Numbered from the stretch's first letter, positions 17,966-26,754 are shown. The stretch: DNA of 64,000 nucleotides from Burkholderia diffusa (GCF_001718315.1 NZ_CP013364.1:124001-188000); one strand, 5' to 3'. The notes: generated by a model from the sequence alone, not told the origin. Numbers and translations are program-made.

Positions 17966-19288
17966 GTGAGGCTGGCAAGACCACTTCGTTCGCTCTACGT
18001 ACAAGTTCTGCTGGCGATGGCGCTCGGCGTGAGCGTCGGCCACTTCTGGCCGTCGGCTGGCGCGGCGCTCAAGCCGCTCAGCGACGCATTCGTCGGTCTC
18101 GTGCGGATGATGATCGCGCCGATCGTGTTCTGCACGATCGTCTCGGGCATCACGTCGCTCACGAACGGGAAAGCCATCGGCCGCACGATCGTCCGCGCGC
18201 TGGTGCTGTTCTATCTGCTGACCGCCGCCGCGCTCGCATTCGGGCTCGTCACCGCGTTCGTGATGCGGCCGGGCGCCGGCATGCACGTCGACGTGCGCCA
18301 TCTCGATGCGAGCGTCCTGGCGCAATACGCGCAGCATGCGCAACCGCGCGGCCTCGTCGCGTTCGCGCTGAGCGTGATCCCGGATACGATGCTCGGCGCG
18401 TTCCAGCGGGGCGAGGTGCTGCCCGTGCTGCTGCTGTCGCTGCTGTTCGGTTTTTCGCTGAACGCGTATCCGCGGGCCGGGCAGCCCGTGCTGGCGCTGA
18501 TCGACGGTGTCGCGCAGATCGTGTTTCGCGTGCTCGCGATGATCATGCGGCTCGCCCCGCTCGGCGCATTCGGCGCGATGGCCTTCACGGTCGGGCGCTT
18601 CGGCATCGGCTCGGTCGGCTCGCTCGCACGGTTGATGGCGTCGTTCTACGTGGCCTGCGCGCTGTTCGTCGCGCTGGTGCTCGCGCCGCTCGCGCGGTTG
18701 CACGGTTTCGCGTTGTGGCGGCTGTTGCGCTACCTCCGCGAGGAGTTGCTGATCGTCCTCGCGACTTCGTCCACGGAGCCGGTATTGCCGCGGCTGATCG
18801 TCAAGCTGGAGTCGCTCGGTTGCGACAAGGGCGTCGTCGGGCTCGTGCTGCCGGCCGGCTACTCGTTCAACCTGGACGGCACCGCGATCTATCTGACGCT
18901 CGCGGCGTTGTTCATCGCGCAGGCGTGCGATGTGACGCTTTCCGCGCCGCAGATCGCCGCGATGCTGGCCGTCATGCTGCTGACGTCGAAGGGCGCGGCG
19001 GGTGTGTCCGGCAGCGGGCTTGTCGCGCTCGTCGCGACGCTCGCCGTGATGCCCGACCTGCCGGTCGCCGGCGTCGCGCTTCTGGTCGGCGTCGATCGCT
19101 TCATGTCCGAGGCGCGCGCGCTGACGAGCGTGGTCAGCAACGCGTGCGCGGTGATCTTCGTTTCGATGCGGGAAGGGGCGTGCGATCGTGCGCGTCTCGC
19201 GCGGATACTGAACGCGACCGAACCGGCTGGCCCCAATGGCGCCGATGAAGCCGACGCTGGCACCGGGCCCGACGGGAAGACGGTCTGA
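17966..19288 (+). CDS. DctA-like dicarboxylate:cation symporter (DAACS family)
   Basis: 440 aa integral membrane protein. Family signatures: RSLYVQVLLAMALGVSVGH at the start, the serine-rich hairpin region LATSSTEPVLPRL, and the substrate-site motif NLDGTAIYLTLAALFIAQ, followed by LLTSKGAAGVSGSG. It imports C4-dicarboxylates such as succinate, fumarate and malate with protons or sodium. The GTG start at 17966 fits the usual family length and follows GAGGAAG. It is downstream of the LysR regulator, 43 bases apart. Confidence 0.88.
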   Translation: MRLARPLRSLYVQVLLAMALGVSVGHFWPSAGAALKPLSDAFVGLVRMMIAPIVFCTIVSGITSLTNGKAIGRTIVRALVLFYLLTAAALAFGLVTAFVMRPGAGMHVDVRHLDASVLAQYAQHAQPRGLVAFALSVIPDTMLGAFQRGEVLPVLLLSLLFGFSLNAYPRAGQPVLALIDGVAQIVFRVLAMIMRLAPLGAFGAMAFTVGRFGIGSVGSLARLMASFYVACALFVALVLAPLARLHGFALWRLLRYLREELLIVLATSSTEPVLPRLIVKLESLGCDKGVVGLVLPAGYSFNLDGTAIYLTLAALFIAQACDVTLSAPQIAAMLAVMLLTSKGAAGVSGSGLVALVATLAVMPDLPVAGVALLVGVDRFMSEARALTSVVSNACAVIFVSMREGACDRARLARILNATEPAGPNGADEADAGTGPDGKTV

Positions 19289-19312
19289 CGCGCACCTTCC
19301 CGTGGTTCCGGT

Positions 19313-20101
19313 TCAACGTGCGGAAACGGAATCCAGTCCGGTCGACTTCACATCCACCTGCACGTCGGGCGACGCGAGATAGTCGAGCAGCGCCTTCGCT
19401 TCCTCCGGATGCTGCGCGCCGACGGGGATGCCGGCCGCGAAGCGCGTGACCGACTGCAGCGATTCGGGAATCTTCCCGACGAAGGTCGCGCCCTTCACGG
19501 GCAGCAGCTCGCTCACCTGCTGAAATCCGATCTCGTAGTCGCCGTTCGCGACCACGGAGGCGACCGGAATCCGCGGGATCATGGTCGCCTTCGATTTCAC
19601 CTGATCCTCGATGCCGAGCCTCCTGAACAACTCCCGCTCGATGTAGACGCCGCTTGCGCTGTCCGAGTAGGCGATCGACTTCGCATGCAGCAGCACCTGC
19701 CTGAGGCCCTCGGCCGTGCCGATATCCGGTTTCGCCGCGCCGTCGCGCACGACCATGCCGATGCGCGAATCGGCCAGCTCGACGCGCGATCCGGCGATCA
19801 CCTTGCCTTGGCGGATCAGATCGTCGAGCGCATAGCCGACCATGATTACGGCGTCGGCCGGCTCGCCGCGCGCGAGCCGGTTCGGGATCGCTTCAGGCGA
19901 TTTGCCCATCGACGGGCCGAGCGCGGTATCGAGCGTGTTGCCCGTACGGGACGCGAATCGCGGGCCGAGCAGCTTGTAGGCGGCGGTGAAGCCGCCCGAG
20001 CTCATCACGTGCAGGTCGGCGGCCTGCACGTTCGCGGCGACCGCCGAGGTGGCGACGAGCGCGCTCGCGCAGAGTTTCAGGAGCAGGTTTTTGATGGTCA
20101 T
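19313..20101 (-). CDS. Periplasmic type-2 substrate-binding protein (ModA-like fold)
   Basis: 262 aa with a signal peptide (LLLKLCASALVATSAVAANVQA, the cleavage site probably after VQA). The mature domain resembles ModA/solute-binding type 2 proteins (LHVMSSGGFTAAYKLLGPRFASRTG, and a SASGVYIERELFRRLG segment). No ABC permease is nearby. The gene instead follows a citrate-type MFS permease, so it may be a sensor or accessory binding protein for a carboxylate. ATG 20101 is chosen because it directly precedes the signal peptide; its ribosome site is weak. Confidence 0.75.
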   Translation of the reverse strand: MTIKNLLLKLCASALVATSAVAANVQAADLHVMSSGGFTAAYKLLGPRFASRTGNTLDTALGPSMGKSPEAIPNRLARGEPADAVIMVGYALDDLIRQGKVIAGSRVELADSRIGMVVRDGAAKPDIGTAEGLRQVLLHAKSIAYSDSASGVYIERELFRRLGIEDQVKSKATMIPRIPVASVVANGDYEIGFQQVSELLPVKGATFVGKIPESLQSVTRFAAGIPVGAQHPEEAKALLDYLASPDVQVDVKSTGLDSVSAR

Positions 20102-20146
20102 GGTCTTGGCCGTGTGGAGTCGAGGCAGGTCGTCCGGCATGAGGCG

Positions 20147-21442
20147 TCAGTGCGCCGGCGTCAGCGTGGCCGTCTGCCGGCGATAGAGGGCGAACGTCGC
20201 GAGCAACGCGCACACCGCGGCGATGCTCATCCAGTAGCCGGGTGCGGCCTTGTCGCCGGTCATGTGAATCAGCGCCGTCGAGATGGCCGGCGTAAAGCCG
20301 CCGAACACGGCCGTCGCGAGGCTGTACGCGAGCGAGAACCCTGCCACGCGCACCTCGACGGGCATCACTTCGGTCAGTGCGACGACCATCGCACCGTTGT
20401 AGATCCCGTACATGAACGACAGCCACAGAAGCACGAGCAGCATGTTGACGAACGACGGCGCATGCGCGAGCAGCGACAGCGCGGGATACGCGGTGGCAAT
20501 CGCGAGCAGCGTCATGCCGACGAGCAGCGGCCGGCGGCCGATGCGATCGGACAGGGCGCCGCCGATCGGCAGCCACACGAAGTTCGACACGCCGACGCAC
20601 AGCGTCACGAGCAGGCTGTCGGCCGTGCTCAGGTGCAGGACCGTCTTGCCGAAGGTCGGCGCGTAGACCGTGATGAGGTAGAAGCTCGTGGTGGTCATCG
20701 CGACCAGCATCATGCCGGCGACCACGACGCCCCAGTTGCGCGCCAGCGTACCGAACACTTCCTTCATGCCCGGACGATGCCGGCGCGCGTTGAACGCCTG
20801 CGTTTCCTCGAGTTTGCGGCGCAGCATGAAGATGAACGGCACGATCATGCAGCCGACGAAGAACGGGACGCGCCATCCCCACGCGGCGATGGCCGATGCG
20901 CTCAGCCAGTGATTGAGCGCGAAGCCGAGGCCTGCCGCGACGACGATCGCGACCTGCTGGCTGGCGGACTGCCAGCTCGTATAGAAGCCCTTGCGGCCGG
21001 GCGTGGCCATCTCGGCGAGATAGACCGACACGCCGCCCAGCTCGGCGCCCGCCGAAAAGCCCTGCAGCAGGCGCCCGACCAGCACGAGCACGGGCGCGAG
21101 CAGGCCGATCGTCGCATAGCCCGGCACGAACGCGATCAGGATGGTGCCGCTCGCCATGATCGCCAGCGTGACGATCAGACCCTTGCGGCGGCCGACGTCG
21201 TCGATGTACGCGCCCAGCACGATCGCACCCAGCGGCCGCATCAGGAAGCCGGCGCCGAACACGGCGAAGGTCATCATCAGCGACGCGAATTCGCTCGCGG
21301 CGGGAAAGAACACGGCGGAGATCTGGGTGGCGTAGAAGCCGAACAGGAAGAAGTCGAACTGCTCGAGGAAGTTGCCGGCCGTCACGCGGAATACCGTGGC
21401 GGCCTTCGAACGTCCGGTCGGAAGGCTGGGCGAGGGGTGCAT
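20147..21442 (-). CDS. MFS citrate/tricarboxylate:proton symporter (MHS family)
   Basis: 431 aa with 12 predicted helices. Family features are an early [14 protein letters not shown] helix, DDVGRRKGL in loop 2-3 and [12 protein letters not shown] in loop 8-9. It is close to CitA/TcuC-type permeases for citrate or tricarballylate; the exact substrate is inferred. The start at 21442 has GGAG eight bases upstream. It is first of a minus-strand pair with the binding protein. The 190-base region upstream to 21634 holds its promoter and no gene. Confidence 0.85.
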   Translation of the reverse strand: MHPSPSLPTGRSKAATVFRVTAGNFLEQFDFFLFGFYATQISAVFFPAASEFASLMMTFAVFGAGFLMRPLGAIVLGAYIDDVGRRKGLIVTLAIMASGTILIAFVPGYATIGLLAPVLVLVGRLLQGFSAGAELGGVSVYLAEMATPGRKGFYTSWQSASQQVAIVVAAGLGFALNHWLSASAIAAWGWRVPFFVGCMIVPFIFMLRRKLEETQAFNARRHRPGMKEVFGTLARNWGVVVAGMMLVAMTTTSFYLITVYAPTFGKTVLHLSTADSLLVTLCVGVSNFVWLPIGGALSDRIGRRPLLVGMTLLAIATAYPALSLLAHAPSFVNMLLVLLWLSFMYGIYNGAMVVALTEVMPVEVRVAGFSLAYSLATAVFGGFTPAISTALIHMTGDKAAPGYWMSIAAVCALLATFALYRRQTATLTPAH

Positions 21443-21634
21443 CTGGGTGTCTCCAGGGGAAATCGGGAAGAATGTGCCGGGGAGCGGTCTATTGTGGTTT
21501 CGGCAATGTTCGCCTGAAGACGGTCAAACGATAAGTGCGATTTTTGGAAGGATTGATGTTGTATGGTTATCAATCGGGCGGCAGGCTACGCCGGGCGCGC
21601 GCACGGCCGGCTCGCAAATCCATCAAAACGCCCG

Positions 21635-21659
21635 AAAAAAAGCCCCGCATGCGCGGGGC
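21635..21659 (-). terminator. Rho-independent terminator after the PRC-barrel gene
   Basis: On the minus strand GCCCCGC and GCGGGGC form a seven-base-pair stem with a GCAT loop, followed by seven T. It ends the CBS/PRC-barrel transcript. Confidence 0.88.
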
Positions 21660-21692
21660 CGTTCGCCTGAACCACCGGCAAATCACGAACGG

Positions 21693-22175
21693 TCAATGCC
21701 GCCCGCGCGTGCGCGGATCGTTCAGTTCCTCGGTCGGATCGGTGAGCCCGAGCTCGTCGCCCGCGCTCCAGTACGGCGTGCTGCCGTAGAACTCGTGCAG
21801 CGGCTCGGCCCATTGCGGGTCGGCCATCGCCGGCCAGTGATCCTTGTCGAAGCCCGGCGCGTTGCGGATCCGCTCGGACGACACCGACAGCAGGAAACAC
21901 TTGCGTTCGGTATCGAGCGTGAGCGCGCTCCATGGAATCGCGAGCAGCTTGTCGCCGATGCCGAGCAGGCCGCCGCTCGACAGCACGGCATATGCGACGC
22001 GGCCCGAGCGCACGTCGAGCATGATGTCCTTGATCTTGCCGACGTCGTCGCCATCGGTCGTGTAGACCTTGTCGCCTTCGAGCGTGTCGGCCGCCATCAC
22101 GTCGGGGCCCGGGCCGGCCGCCGTCGCGGCGCCCTTGCCGATGATGCGCGTCTGTCCTCGATCGGAAGTCTGCAT
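21693..22175 (-). CDS. PRC-barrel domain protein
   Basis: 160 aa. A PRC-barrel domain covers about residues 28-95 (AADTLEGDKVYTTDGDDVGKI, then IMLDVRSGRVAYAVLSSGG and IPWSALTLD). The C-terminal half is a short extension rich in Asp, Trp and Pro. PRC-barrels bind RNA or other proteins; the role of this type is unknown. An AGGAGG ribosome site precedes ATG 22175. It is 90 bases downstream of the CBS gene and probably in the same transcript, which ends at the terminator 21635-21659. Confidence 0.82.
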   Translation of the reverse strand: MQTSDRGQTRIIGKGAATAAGPGPDVMAADTLEGDKVYTTDGDDVGKIKDIMLDVRSGRVAYAVLSSGGLLGIGDKLLAIPWSALTLDTERKCFLLSVSSERIRNAPGFDKDHWPAMADPQWAEPLHEFYGSTPYWSAGDELGLTDPTEELNDPRTRGRH

Positions 22176-22265
22176 GGTTGTCCTCCTGGTTGCGTGGAGC
22201 GCGACCGTGCCCGGGATGGGCCCAGCGGGTCGCGCGGGTTGTCGGGCGGAGCGAGGATCGCCCCG

Positions 22266-22697
22266 TCACGTACGCTTCGGTTGCGACACGCCTTCGAGCG
22301 TGTTCGCGACGTCGTCGCGCGCGGGGCCGGCGGTGCGCGTCGCGATGTCCGCGAGCGACAGCATGCCGACCAGGCGCTTTTCGTGATCGACGACGGGCAG
22401 GCGGCGCAGTTGCGCGTCGGCCATGTAGTGCTGGATCTCGTCCAGCGAATCGTCCTCGAAACACCATTCGATCGGGCCCGACGCAACTTCGTGGATCCGC
22501 GTCTCCGGCGGCTTGCCGGCCGAGATCGCGCGCACCGCGAGGTCGCGGTCCGTGACCATGCCGATCAGCCGGTTGTTGTCGCACACGGGCAGCGCCCCGA
22601 TGTCGTAGCGCTCCATCAGTTGCGCCGCATGACGGATAGAGTCGGTCGGCGCGATGCGCACGACGTCCTGCGACATGATTTCGTTGACGCGATGCAT
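22266..22697 (-). CDS. Two-CBS-domain protein
   Basis: 143 aa made of a single Bateman module. CBS 1 has VNEIMSQDVVRIAPTDSI, GALPVCDNNRLIGMVTDRDL. CBS 2 has SGPIEWCFEDDSLDEI, RRLPVVDHEKRLVGMLSLADI. Such modules bind adenine nucleotides and sense energy state. No other domain is attached. The start at 22697 is fixed by GGAGGA six bases upstream. A sigma-54 promoter candidate lies 40 bases before the start. Confidence 0.9.
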   Translation of the reverse strand: MHRVNEIMSQDVVRIAPTDSIRHAAQLMERYDIGALPVCDNNRLIGMVTDRDLAVRAISAGKPPETRIHEVASGPIEWCFEDDSLDEIQHYMADAQLRRLPVVDHEKRLVGMLSLADIATRTAGPARDDVANTLEGVSQPKRT

Positions 22698-22736
22698 GAA
22701 GTCCTCCTTCCGGGTTGAAGCGGGGCCGAGCGATTC

Positions 22737-22752
22737 AGCAAGCGGCGTGCCG
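22737..22752 (-). promoter_or_regulatory. Candidate sigma-54 promoter for the CBS/PRC operon
   Basis: Minus-strand CGGCACGCCGCTTGCT, with the 12-base GG to GC spacing. The -24/-12 sequence is almost identical to the site before the SDR gene at 12164. Transcription would begin about 28 bases before ATG 22697. Confidence 0.78.
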
Positions 22753-22785
22753 TTCGGCACGGGCATTTCGTCGAATCGCCGGCGG

Positions 22786-23037
22786 TCATTCGTCGCGGCG
22801 CTTGCCCGGGTCCTGCCACGGGCCGTCGTCGTGCGTGCCCGGCGGCGTGTCGGGTTCGATGCGCGTGACGCCGCCGGTCGCCGGCGGATCGCTCGCGGGG
22901 AACGTGTCCTCGAGCTGCTTGTCGATATGCCGTTCCGAGTGGTGCGTTTTCGTGCGGTCCTGGTCCTTCAGCGGCGGCGAGGCAGGATGCGGGTCGTGCG
23001 CCGGCGCGTCGCGGCCGGAACGGGTCGAATCCTTCAT
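22786..23037 (-). CDS. Small hydrophilic protein with LEDTFPASDPPA motif
   Basis: 83 aa, strongly charged and Pro-rich, probably disordered. It carries DKQLEDTFPASDPPA (residues 39-53), a short motif shared by many small stress-associated proteins of Proteobacteria whose function is not known. GGAG six bases upstream sets ATG 23037. It has its own sigma-54 site and is divergent from the gene at 23188. The CBS gene and its promoter lie downstream in the same direction. Confidence 0.7.
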   Translation of the reverse strand: MKDSTRSGRDAPAHDPHPASPPLKDQDRTKTHHSERHIDKQLEDTFPASDPPATGGVTRIEPDTPPGTHDDGPWQDPGKRRDE

Positions 23038-23074
23038 GGCAGGCTCCGTGTCGGTGACGATGAGGCGCTCGTCG

Positions 23075-23090
23075 CGCAACGGCCGTGCCC
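23075..23090 (-). promoter_or_regulatory. Candidate sigma-54 promoter (leftward member of a divergent pair)
   Basis: Minus-strand GGGCACGGCCGTTGCG; GG and GC are 12 bases apart. Its -24 element is only 15 bases from that of the rightward site at 23103. Confidence 0.7.
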
Positions 23091-23102
23091 GATGCATCCG
23101 GA

Positions 23103-23118
23103 CGGCACGCGACTTGCC
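23103..23118 (+). promoter_or_regulatory. Candidate sigma-54 promoter (rightward member of a divergent pair)
   Basis: CGGCACGCGACTTGCC; GG at 23104-23105 and GC at 23116-23117. It serves the gene at 23188. Confidence 0.75.
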
Positions 23119-23187
23119 GCGTCGTCGTCCACGACGACACGCGGCGGCGCGCGCCGCGTGCACACGCACATCAAGCGGGAGGACACG

Positions 23188-23490
23188 ATGACGATTCCGA
23201 AACGGCGGCCAGGGGTGCGCTATGAAGTCAACGTTTGCGGCGGAGGATTCGAGTCGGTGAAGAGCCATTTCGTCACATGGAAACAGGAGCCGCTGATCTA
23301 CCGGCCCGATCGCCGCATGTTCGAAGGCAAGGCCGACGTGCGGCCGCTCGACGAGACGTTCGGCTCGACCGAGCCCGCGCGCTTCGCGCTGCAGCGCGCG
23401 TGCGATCCGACGGACCCGTATGCGCTCGCCGCGCGGGTGCGCGACGACGATCATGAGCTGTGGCTCGTGATGGCGGCGTACGACGCGTAG
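23188..23490 (+). CDS. Small hypothetical protein
   Basis: 100 aa, soluble, no signal peptide. It has a compact look (RYEVNVCGGGFESVKSHF, YRPDRRMFEGKADV, DDDHELWLVMAAYDA) and no family I can name. GGGAGG gives a good ribosome site for ATG 23188. It is probably a single-gene transcript from the sigma-54 site at 23103. The next gene to the right has its own promoter. Confidence 0.7.
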   Translation: MTIPKRRPGVRYEVNVCGGGFESVKSHFVTWKQEPLIYRPDRRMFEGKADVRPLDETFGSTEPARFALQRACDPTDPYALAARVRDDDHELWLVMAAYDA

Positions 23491-23500
23491 CGCGATGGCC

Positions 23501-23515
23501 TTGAAAGAATTGCAG
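23501..23515. promoter_or_regulatory. Candidate activator site upstream of a sigma-54 promoter
   Basis: TTGAAAGAATTGCAG, an imperfect palindrome, lies 85 bases upstream of the -24 element at 23600. It shares TTGAAA and TTGCAG, at the same spacing, with the sites at 34136 and 35306. Confidence 0.55.
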
Positions 23516-23598
23516 CGCATGGTGTAGCGAAGACACGTCCCGCCGAGCGGGCGCGCGCGCGTTCGCTCGGCGCCGTGCGGCAAGCGATGCCGGATGGC

Positions 23599-23614
23599 CG
23601 GCACGCGGCTTGCG
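23599..23614 (+). promoter_or_regulatory. Candidate sigma-54 promoter
   Basis: CGGCACGCGGCTTGCG; GG at 23600-23601, GC at 23612-23613. It would transcribe the three small genes from 23698 to 24638. The leader would be about 73 bases. Confidence 0.75.
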
Positions 23615-23697
23615 GATGTGAGTCCGTCAGCATCACGCACGCAGCGGCGAATGCGCCGCCCTGCGATCCATTTTCGTCAGGAGAACGCAGCGATCGA

Positions 23698-23967
23698 ATG
23701 CCCATGAACCGAGACGCCACTTCAAACCCCGCCCGGTCGATGCACCGGCCCGACCCGCCGATGCCCGACGTCGAGCCGGACCCCGAACCGCCCCCGCCGG
23801 ACGATCTGCCGCCCGGCACGCCCGAGCCGTATCACGATCCGGAAGGCGATCCGCCCGCGCAGCCGCCACCGGAACGCGAGCCGCCGACGCGGGAGCCGCC
23901 GATCCATGTGCCGCCGACGGGCATACCGCCGGTGGCGTTTAGTCGATCGACGGAGGCGCCGCGATGA
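23698..23967 (+). CDS. Proline-rich small protein
   Basis: 89 aa with about one third proline (DVEPDPEPPPPDDLPPGTP and similar stretches), acidic, probably extended or disordered. No family is recognised. ATG 23698 or 23704 may be the start; the nearest GGAG is 14 to 20 bases upstream, which is long. The stop overlaps the next start (ATGA at 23964), a sign that it is translated. It is the first gene of a three-gene unit behind the sigma-54 site at 23599. Confidence 0.6.
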   Translation: MPMNRDATSNPARSMHRPDPPMPDVEPDPEPPPPDDLPPGTPEPYHDPEGDPPAQPPPEREPPTREPPIHVPPTGIPPVAFSRSTEAPR

Positions 23968-24275
23968 GCATCCGCGTGAAACCCGGCATGCTGCGCGACG
24001 TAGCGGAGACCCTCGGCCGCCATTTCGAGGCCCGGGCGATGCCGTTCCACGTCGAGGAACACCCGGCGGGCGCCCTGCATTTCGGCTTTCGCGTCGATGG
24101 TCATCCGGCGTCGCTGACCGTCACCTTCGACGCGGACGCGTTCGCGGCGCTCGAGCAGGCCGGTGTCGAGCAGCAGCGCGGCGCGCTGGCACGCGTCGCC
24201 GCCGAGTTCGACACGATGATGGCGCGGCGCGCGCCGACCGCGTATGCCGGCGATTTCCATTTCAACCGGCTCTGA
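23964..24275 (+). CDS. Small hypothetical protein coupled to the proline-rich gene
   Basis: 103 aa, soluble, mixed alpha/beta (AETLGRHFEARAMPFHVEEH, LHFGFRVDGHPASLTVTFDA, then a helix ALARVAAEFDTMMARR). No known family is recognised and there is no signal peptide. It begins by ATGA overlap with the preceding gene. It may belong to the set of small Burkholderia stress proteins in this island. Confidence 0.65.
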   Translation: MSIRVKPGMLRDVAETLGRHFEARAMPFHVEEHPAGALHFGFRVDGHPASLTVTFDADAFAALEQAGVEQQRGALARVAAEFDTMMARRAPTAYAGDFHFNRL

Positions 24276-24326
24276 GCCGTGTCGCCACGGCCGGCCCGGT
24301 GCCGCCGACTTCAACGGAGGACTCCG

Positions 24327-24638
24327 ATGAAACCCATCCAGTCGATGCGTGTGGGCGCCTGTGCGTTCGCCGCCGCCTGCGCGCTTGGCGCATGCACGCA
24401 GCCACAGGCCACCTACGGCACGCGCGGTGCACCGCCGGCGCCGCCGGACGGCCACGGCGCATCGCCGACCACGACGATGCCGGACGCGAATACGCGCTAC
24501 GACACGCGTCCGTCGCCGCAGAACACGATGCCGGCGGGCGCGACCGGCGGTGAGCCGGCCGACGTGCCGCCGCCGGGGCCGAACGGTGAACAGGGCGACC
24601 GGACGACGCCGGGCACGCCGCCGCCGATGCAATACTGA
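24327..24638 (+). CDS. Small lipoprotein, proline-rich
   Basis: 103 aa. The lipoprotein signal peptide has a hydrophobic stretch (CAFAAACALGAC) with an LGAC lipobox; the lipidated Cys is residue 23. The mature part is Pro/Gly/Thr-rich and low in structure. It probably sits in the envelope; no function can be named. GGAGG six bases upstream fixes ATG 24327. It is probably the last gene of the unit starting at 23698. Confidence 0.72.
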   Translation: MKPIQSMRVGACAFAAACALGACTQPQATYGTRGAPPAPPDGHGASPTTTMPDANTRYDTRPSPQNTMPAGATGGEPADVPPPGPNGEQGDRTTPGTPPPMQY

Positions 24639-24838
24639 ATGCGCGGCACGCGGCGCGGCCGCCCGGCGCGAATTCCGTGCCCCTAACTTGCCGGCACTTG
24701 TAAAAAGGCGGCACCCGGAGACGTCGCAGGCGGGGTACGAACCCGCGAGAGCCGCGACGGACGGCGTTTTGCGGGGTTGGCATGGAAGCTGCGTGAATTC
24801 GTCTGAACGCAATTCCGCACACCGCCAGGAGGGCATCG

Positions 24839-26278
24839 ATGTCCGTCACGCTTGCGCTCCAGATGCGACAGCATCTGGCACTCACGCCGAGGCTTCAGCA
24901 GTCGCTTCGCTTGCTGCAGTTGTCTTCTCTCGAATTCCAGCAGGAATTGCGGCAGGCGCTCGACTCGAATCCATTTCTCGAAGATGGCCAGGGCGACGAC
25001 GAAGCCGCCGCCGACGCCGACGCGCCCGAACCCACTGCCGAAGCCGCGCAGCCCGAGCCGCCGCCCGAACGCGACGACGTGCGCCCGCCCGACGGCGAGG
25101 TGTCGTATACGGCCGCTCCGGCGCCGCGCGGCACCAGCCGCCAGGCCGACGATGCGAGCGACCTGTCGCCCGGCGAGTGGATGGCGGCCGAGCCGTCGCT
25201 GCACCAGCAATTGCACGATGCGCTGCGTCTTTATCCGCTGAACAAGCGCGACCGCGAGGCCGCGCGCATCGTGATCGATGCGCTCGACGAGGACGGCTAC
25301 CTGCGTCAGGAACTGGCCGAGCTGCTGGTCGCGGCCGATCCGGCGCTGCTGTTGTCGGAGCAGGATCTCGCGGTCGCGCTGCGGCTCGTGCAGATGCTGG
25401 ACCGTCCGGGTATCGCCGCACGCTCGGTGTCCGAATGCCTGGTGCTGCAACTCGATGCGATTCCCGCCGGCACGCCGGCGCTCGCGGAGGCGAAGGCAAT
25501 CGCGCGCGACCATCTCGAACGGCTCGCGCGGCGCGAGACGGCGGAAATTCAGCGACGACTCGGCTGCAGCCAGCAGACGATGCAGGCCGCGTGCGCGCTG
25601 GTGCGCACGCTCGATCCGCGTCCCGGCAATCACTACGGCAGCACGCGCGGCGACTATGTGATACCCGACGTGATCGTGCGCCAGGTGCGCGACGAATGGA
25701 TCGTGACGATCAACCCGGCCGTGCTGCCGCGCGCGCGGCTGCACGAGCGCTACGCGGCGTTGTTCGCGCAGTCGAGCGGCGAGCGCGATTCGCCGCTCGG
25801 CCAGCAGTTGCAGGAAGCGCGCTGGCTGATCCGCAACGTGCAGAAGCGCTTCGACACGATCCAGCGCGTCGGCGAATGCATCGTCGCGCGGCAGCGCGAT
25901 TTCTTCCGCTACGGCGAGATCGCGATGAAGCCGCTCGTGCTGCGCGACATCGCCGAGGAACTCGACCTGCACGAATCGACCGTGTCGCGCGCGACCGGCA
26001 ACAAGTACATGGCCACGCCGCACGGCACATTCGAGTTCAAGCATTTCTTCCCGCGCAAGCTGGAAGCAGCCGGCAAGGGCGTGTGCTCGGCGTCGGCCGC
26101 GAAGGTGCTGATCCGCGACATGATCGCGGCGGAGCGCCACAACGATCCACTGTCGGACGTCGCGCTCGCGCAGAACCTCGCGGGGCGCGGCATCCTTCTT
26201 GCGCGTCGGACGGTGACCAAGTATCGCCAGGCGATGAAGATTCCGCCGGCTGAGCTGCGCCGGCGTGACGCCGCATGA
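24839..26278 (+). CDS. rpoN: Second RNA polymerase sigma-54 factor (RpoN2-type)
   Basis: 479 aa sigma-54. Region I is Gln/Leu-rich (residues 1-48, LALTPRLQQSLRLLQLSSLE) and takes part in activator response. Region II is acidic (50-115). The core-binding domain and the HTH (AEELDLHESTVSRATGNKYM) follow. The C-terminal RpoN box is ARRTVTKYRQ (455-464; the consensus is ARRTVAKYRE), which reads the -24 element. The neighbourhood lacks the lptB/hpf/ptsN genes that normally flank the housekeeping rpoN, so this is an extra copy. CAGGAGG sets ATG 24839. Its own upstream DNA shows no clean sigma-54 site. It is the likely sigma factor for the promoters listed across 9-37 kb. Confidence 0.93.
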   Translation: MSVTLALQMRQHLALTPRLQQSLRLLQLSSLEFQQELRQALDSNPFLEDGQGDDEAAADADAPEPTAEAAQPEPPPERDDVRPPDGEVSYTAAPAPRGTSRQADDASDLSPGEWMAAEPSLHQQLHDALRLYPLNKRDREAARIVIDALDEDGYLRQELAELLVAADPALLLSEQDLAVALRLVQMLDRPGIAARSVSECLVLQLDAIPAGTPALAEAKAIARDHLERLARRETAEIQRRLGCSQQTMQAACALVRTLDPRPGNHYGSTRGDYVIPDVIVRQVRDEWIVTINPAVLPRARLHERYAALFAQSSGERDSPLGQQLQEARWLIRNVQKRFDTIQRVGECIVARQRDFFRYGEIAMKPLVLRDIAEELDLHESTVSRATGNKYMATPHGTFEFKHFFPRKLEAAGKGVCSASAAKVLIRDMIAAERHNDPLSDVALAQNLAGRGILLARRTVTKYRQAMKIPPAELRRRDAA

Positions 26279-26348
26279 CGATACCGTGCGAACCGCGCGC
26301 GGCCCGCGAACCGAGGTGCTCGCGCGCACCACCGAGAGGAGGAATGCC

Positions 26349-26537
26349 ATGCCAGCCAAGTCCCAGGCCCAGCAGCGCGCCGCAGGGGCCGCCCTGTCGG
26401 CCAAGCGCGGCGACACCAGGATGAAGGACCTGAAGCCGCCTGCGAAGTCGATGGCCAAGTCGATGAGCGAGAAGGAACTCGAAAGAATGGCTTCGACGCC
26501 GGCCCGCGGCAAACCGAGGCACAAGCACGATTCTTGA
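26349..26537 (+). CDS. DUF3008 small basic protein
   Basis: 62 aa. It fits the DUF3008 pattern: [20 protein letters not shown] at the start, then [13 protein letters not shown] and a basic tail GKPRHKH. The function is unknown; it may bind nucleic acid or ribosomes given its charge. An AGGAGG site six bases upstream sets ATG 26349. It follows rpoN by 70 bases. Confidence 0.75.
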   Translation: MPAKSQAQQRAAGAALSAKRGDTRMKDLKPPAKSMAKSMSEKELERMASTPARGKPRHKHDS

Positions 26538-26592
26538 TCGTGCGGCGGCACGCGTCCAAGATCGACGTTCGTCAGGACTCCAGGAGGAATTC

Positions 26593-26754
26593 ATGCTTCG
26601 ATACGCCATCATCTTCTTCATCATCGCAATCATCGCCGCCGTGTTCGGCTTCGGCGGCATCGCGGCCGGCGCGGCCGAGATCGCGAAGATCCTGTTCTAC
26701 ATCTTCGTCGTGATCTTTCTGGTCACGCTGCTGCTGGGAGTCGTGCGCCGATGA
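26593..26754 (+). CDS. DUF1328 (YtjA-like) small membrane protein
   Basis: 53 aa with two hydrophobic helices ([19 protein letters not shown] and [17 protein letters not shown]) joined by [11 protein letters not shown] and ending in VRR, as in the YtjA/DUF1328 family. It lies in the inner membrane; the function is unknown, though homologues are stress-induced. CAGGAGG precedes ATG 26593. Its stop overlaps the next start (ATGA). A degenerate -24-like CGGCAC upstream at 26545 lacks a -12 GC. Confidence 0.85.
   Translation: MLRYAIIFFIIAIIAAVFGFGGIAAGAAEIAKILFYIFVVIFLVTLLLGVVRR

Noticed and set aside
19409-21517. A 702-codon open frame on the plus strand
   Set aside because: It lies opposite the binding-protein and MFS genes, whose motifs are clear, and its product has only shadow composition.
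22200-22225. GGGCACGGTCGCGCT before the PRC-barrel gene
   Set aside because: The -12 GC is one base too close, and the gene is probably read from the CBS promoter.
24690-24715. CGGCACTTGTAAAAAGG upstream of rpoN2
   Set aside because: No GC falls 12 bases after the GG. The shared ACTTGTAAAA with 16836 is too short to call a motif.
26541-26560. CGGCACGCGTCCAAGA before the DUF1328 gene
   Set aside because: It has a good -24 but no GC at -12, so it was not counted as a sigma-54 promoter.
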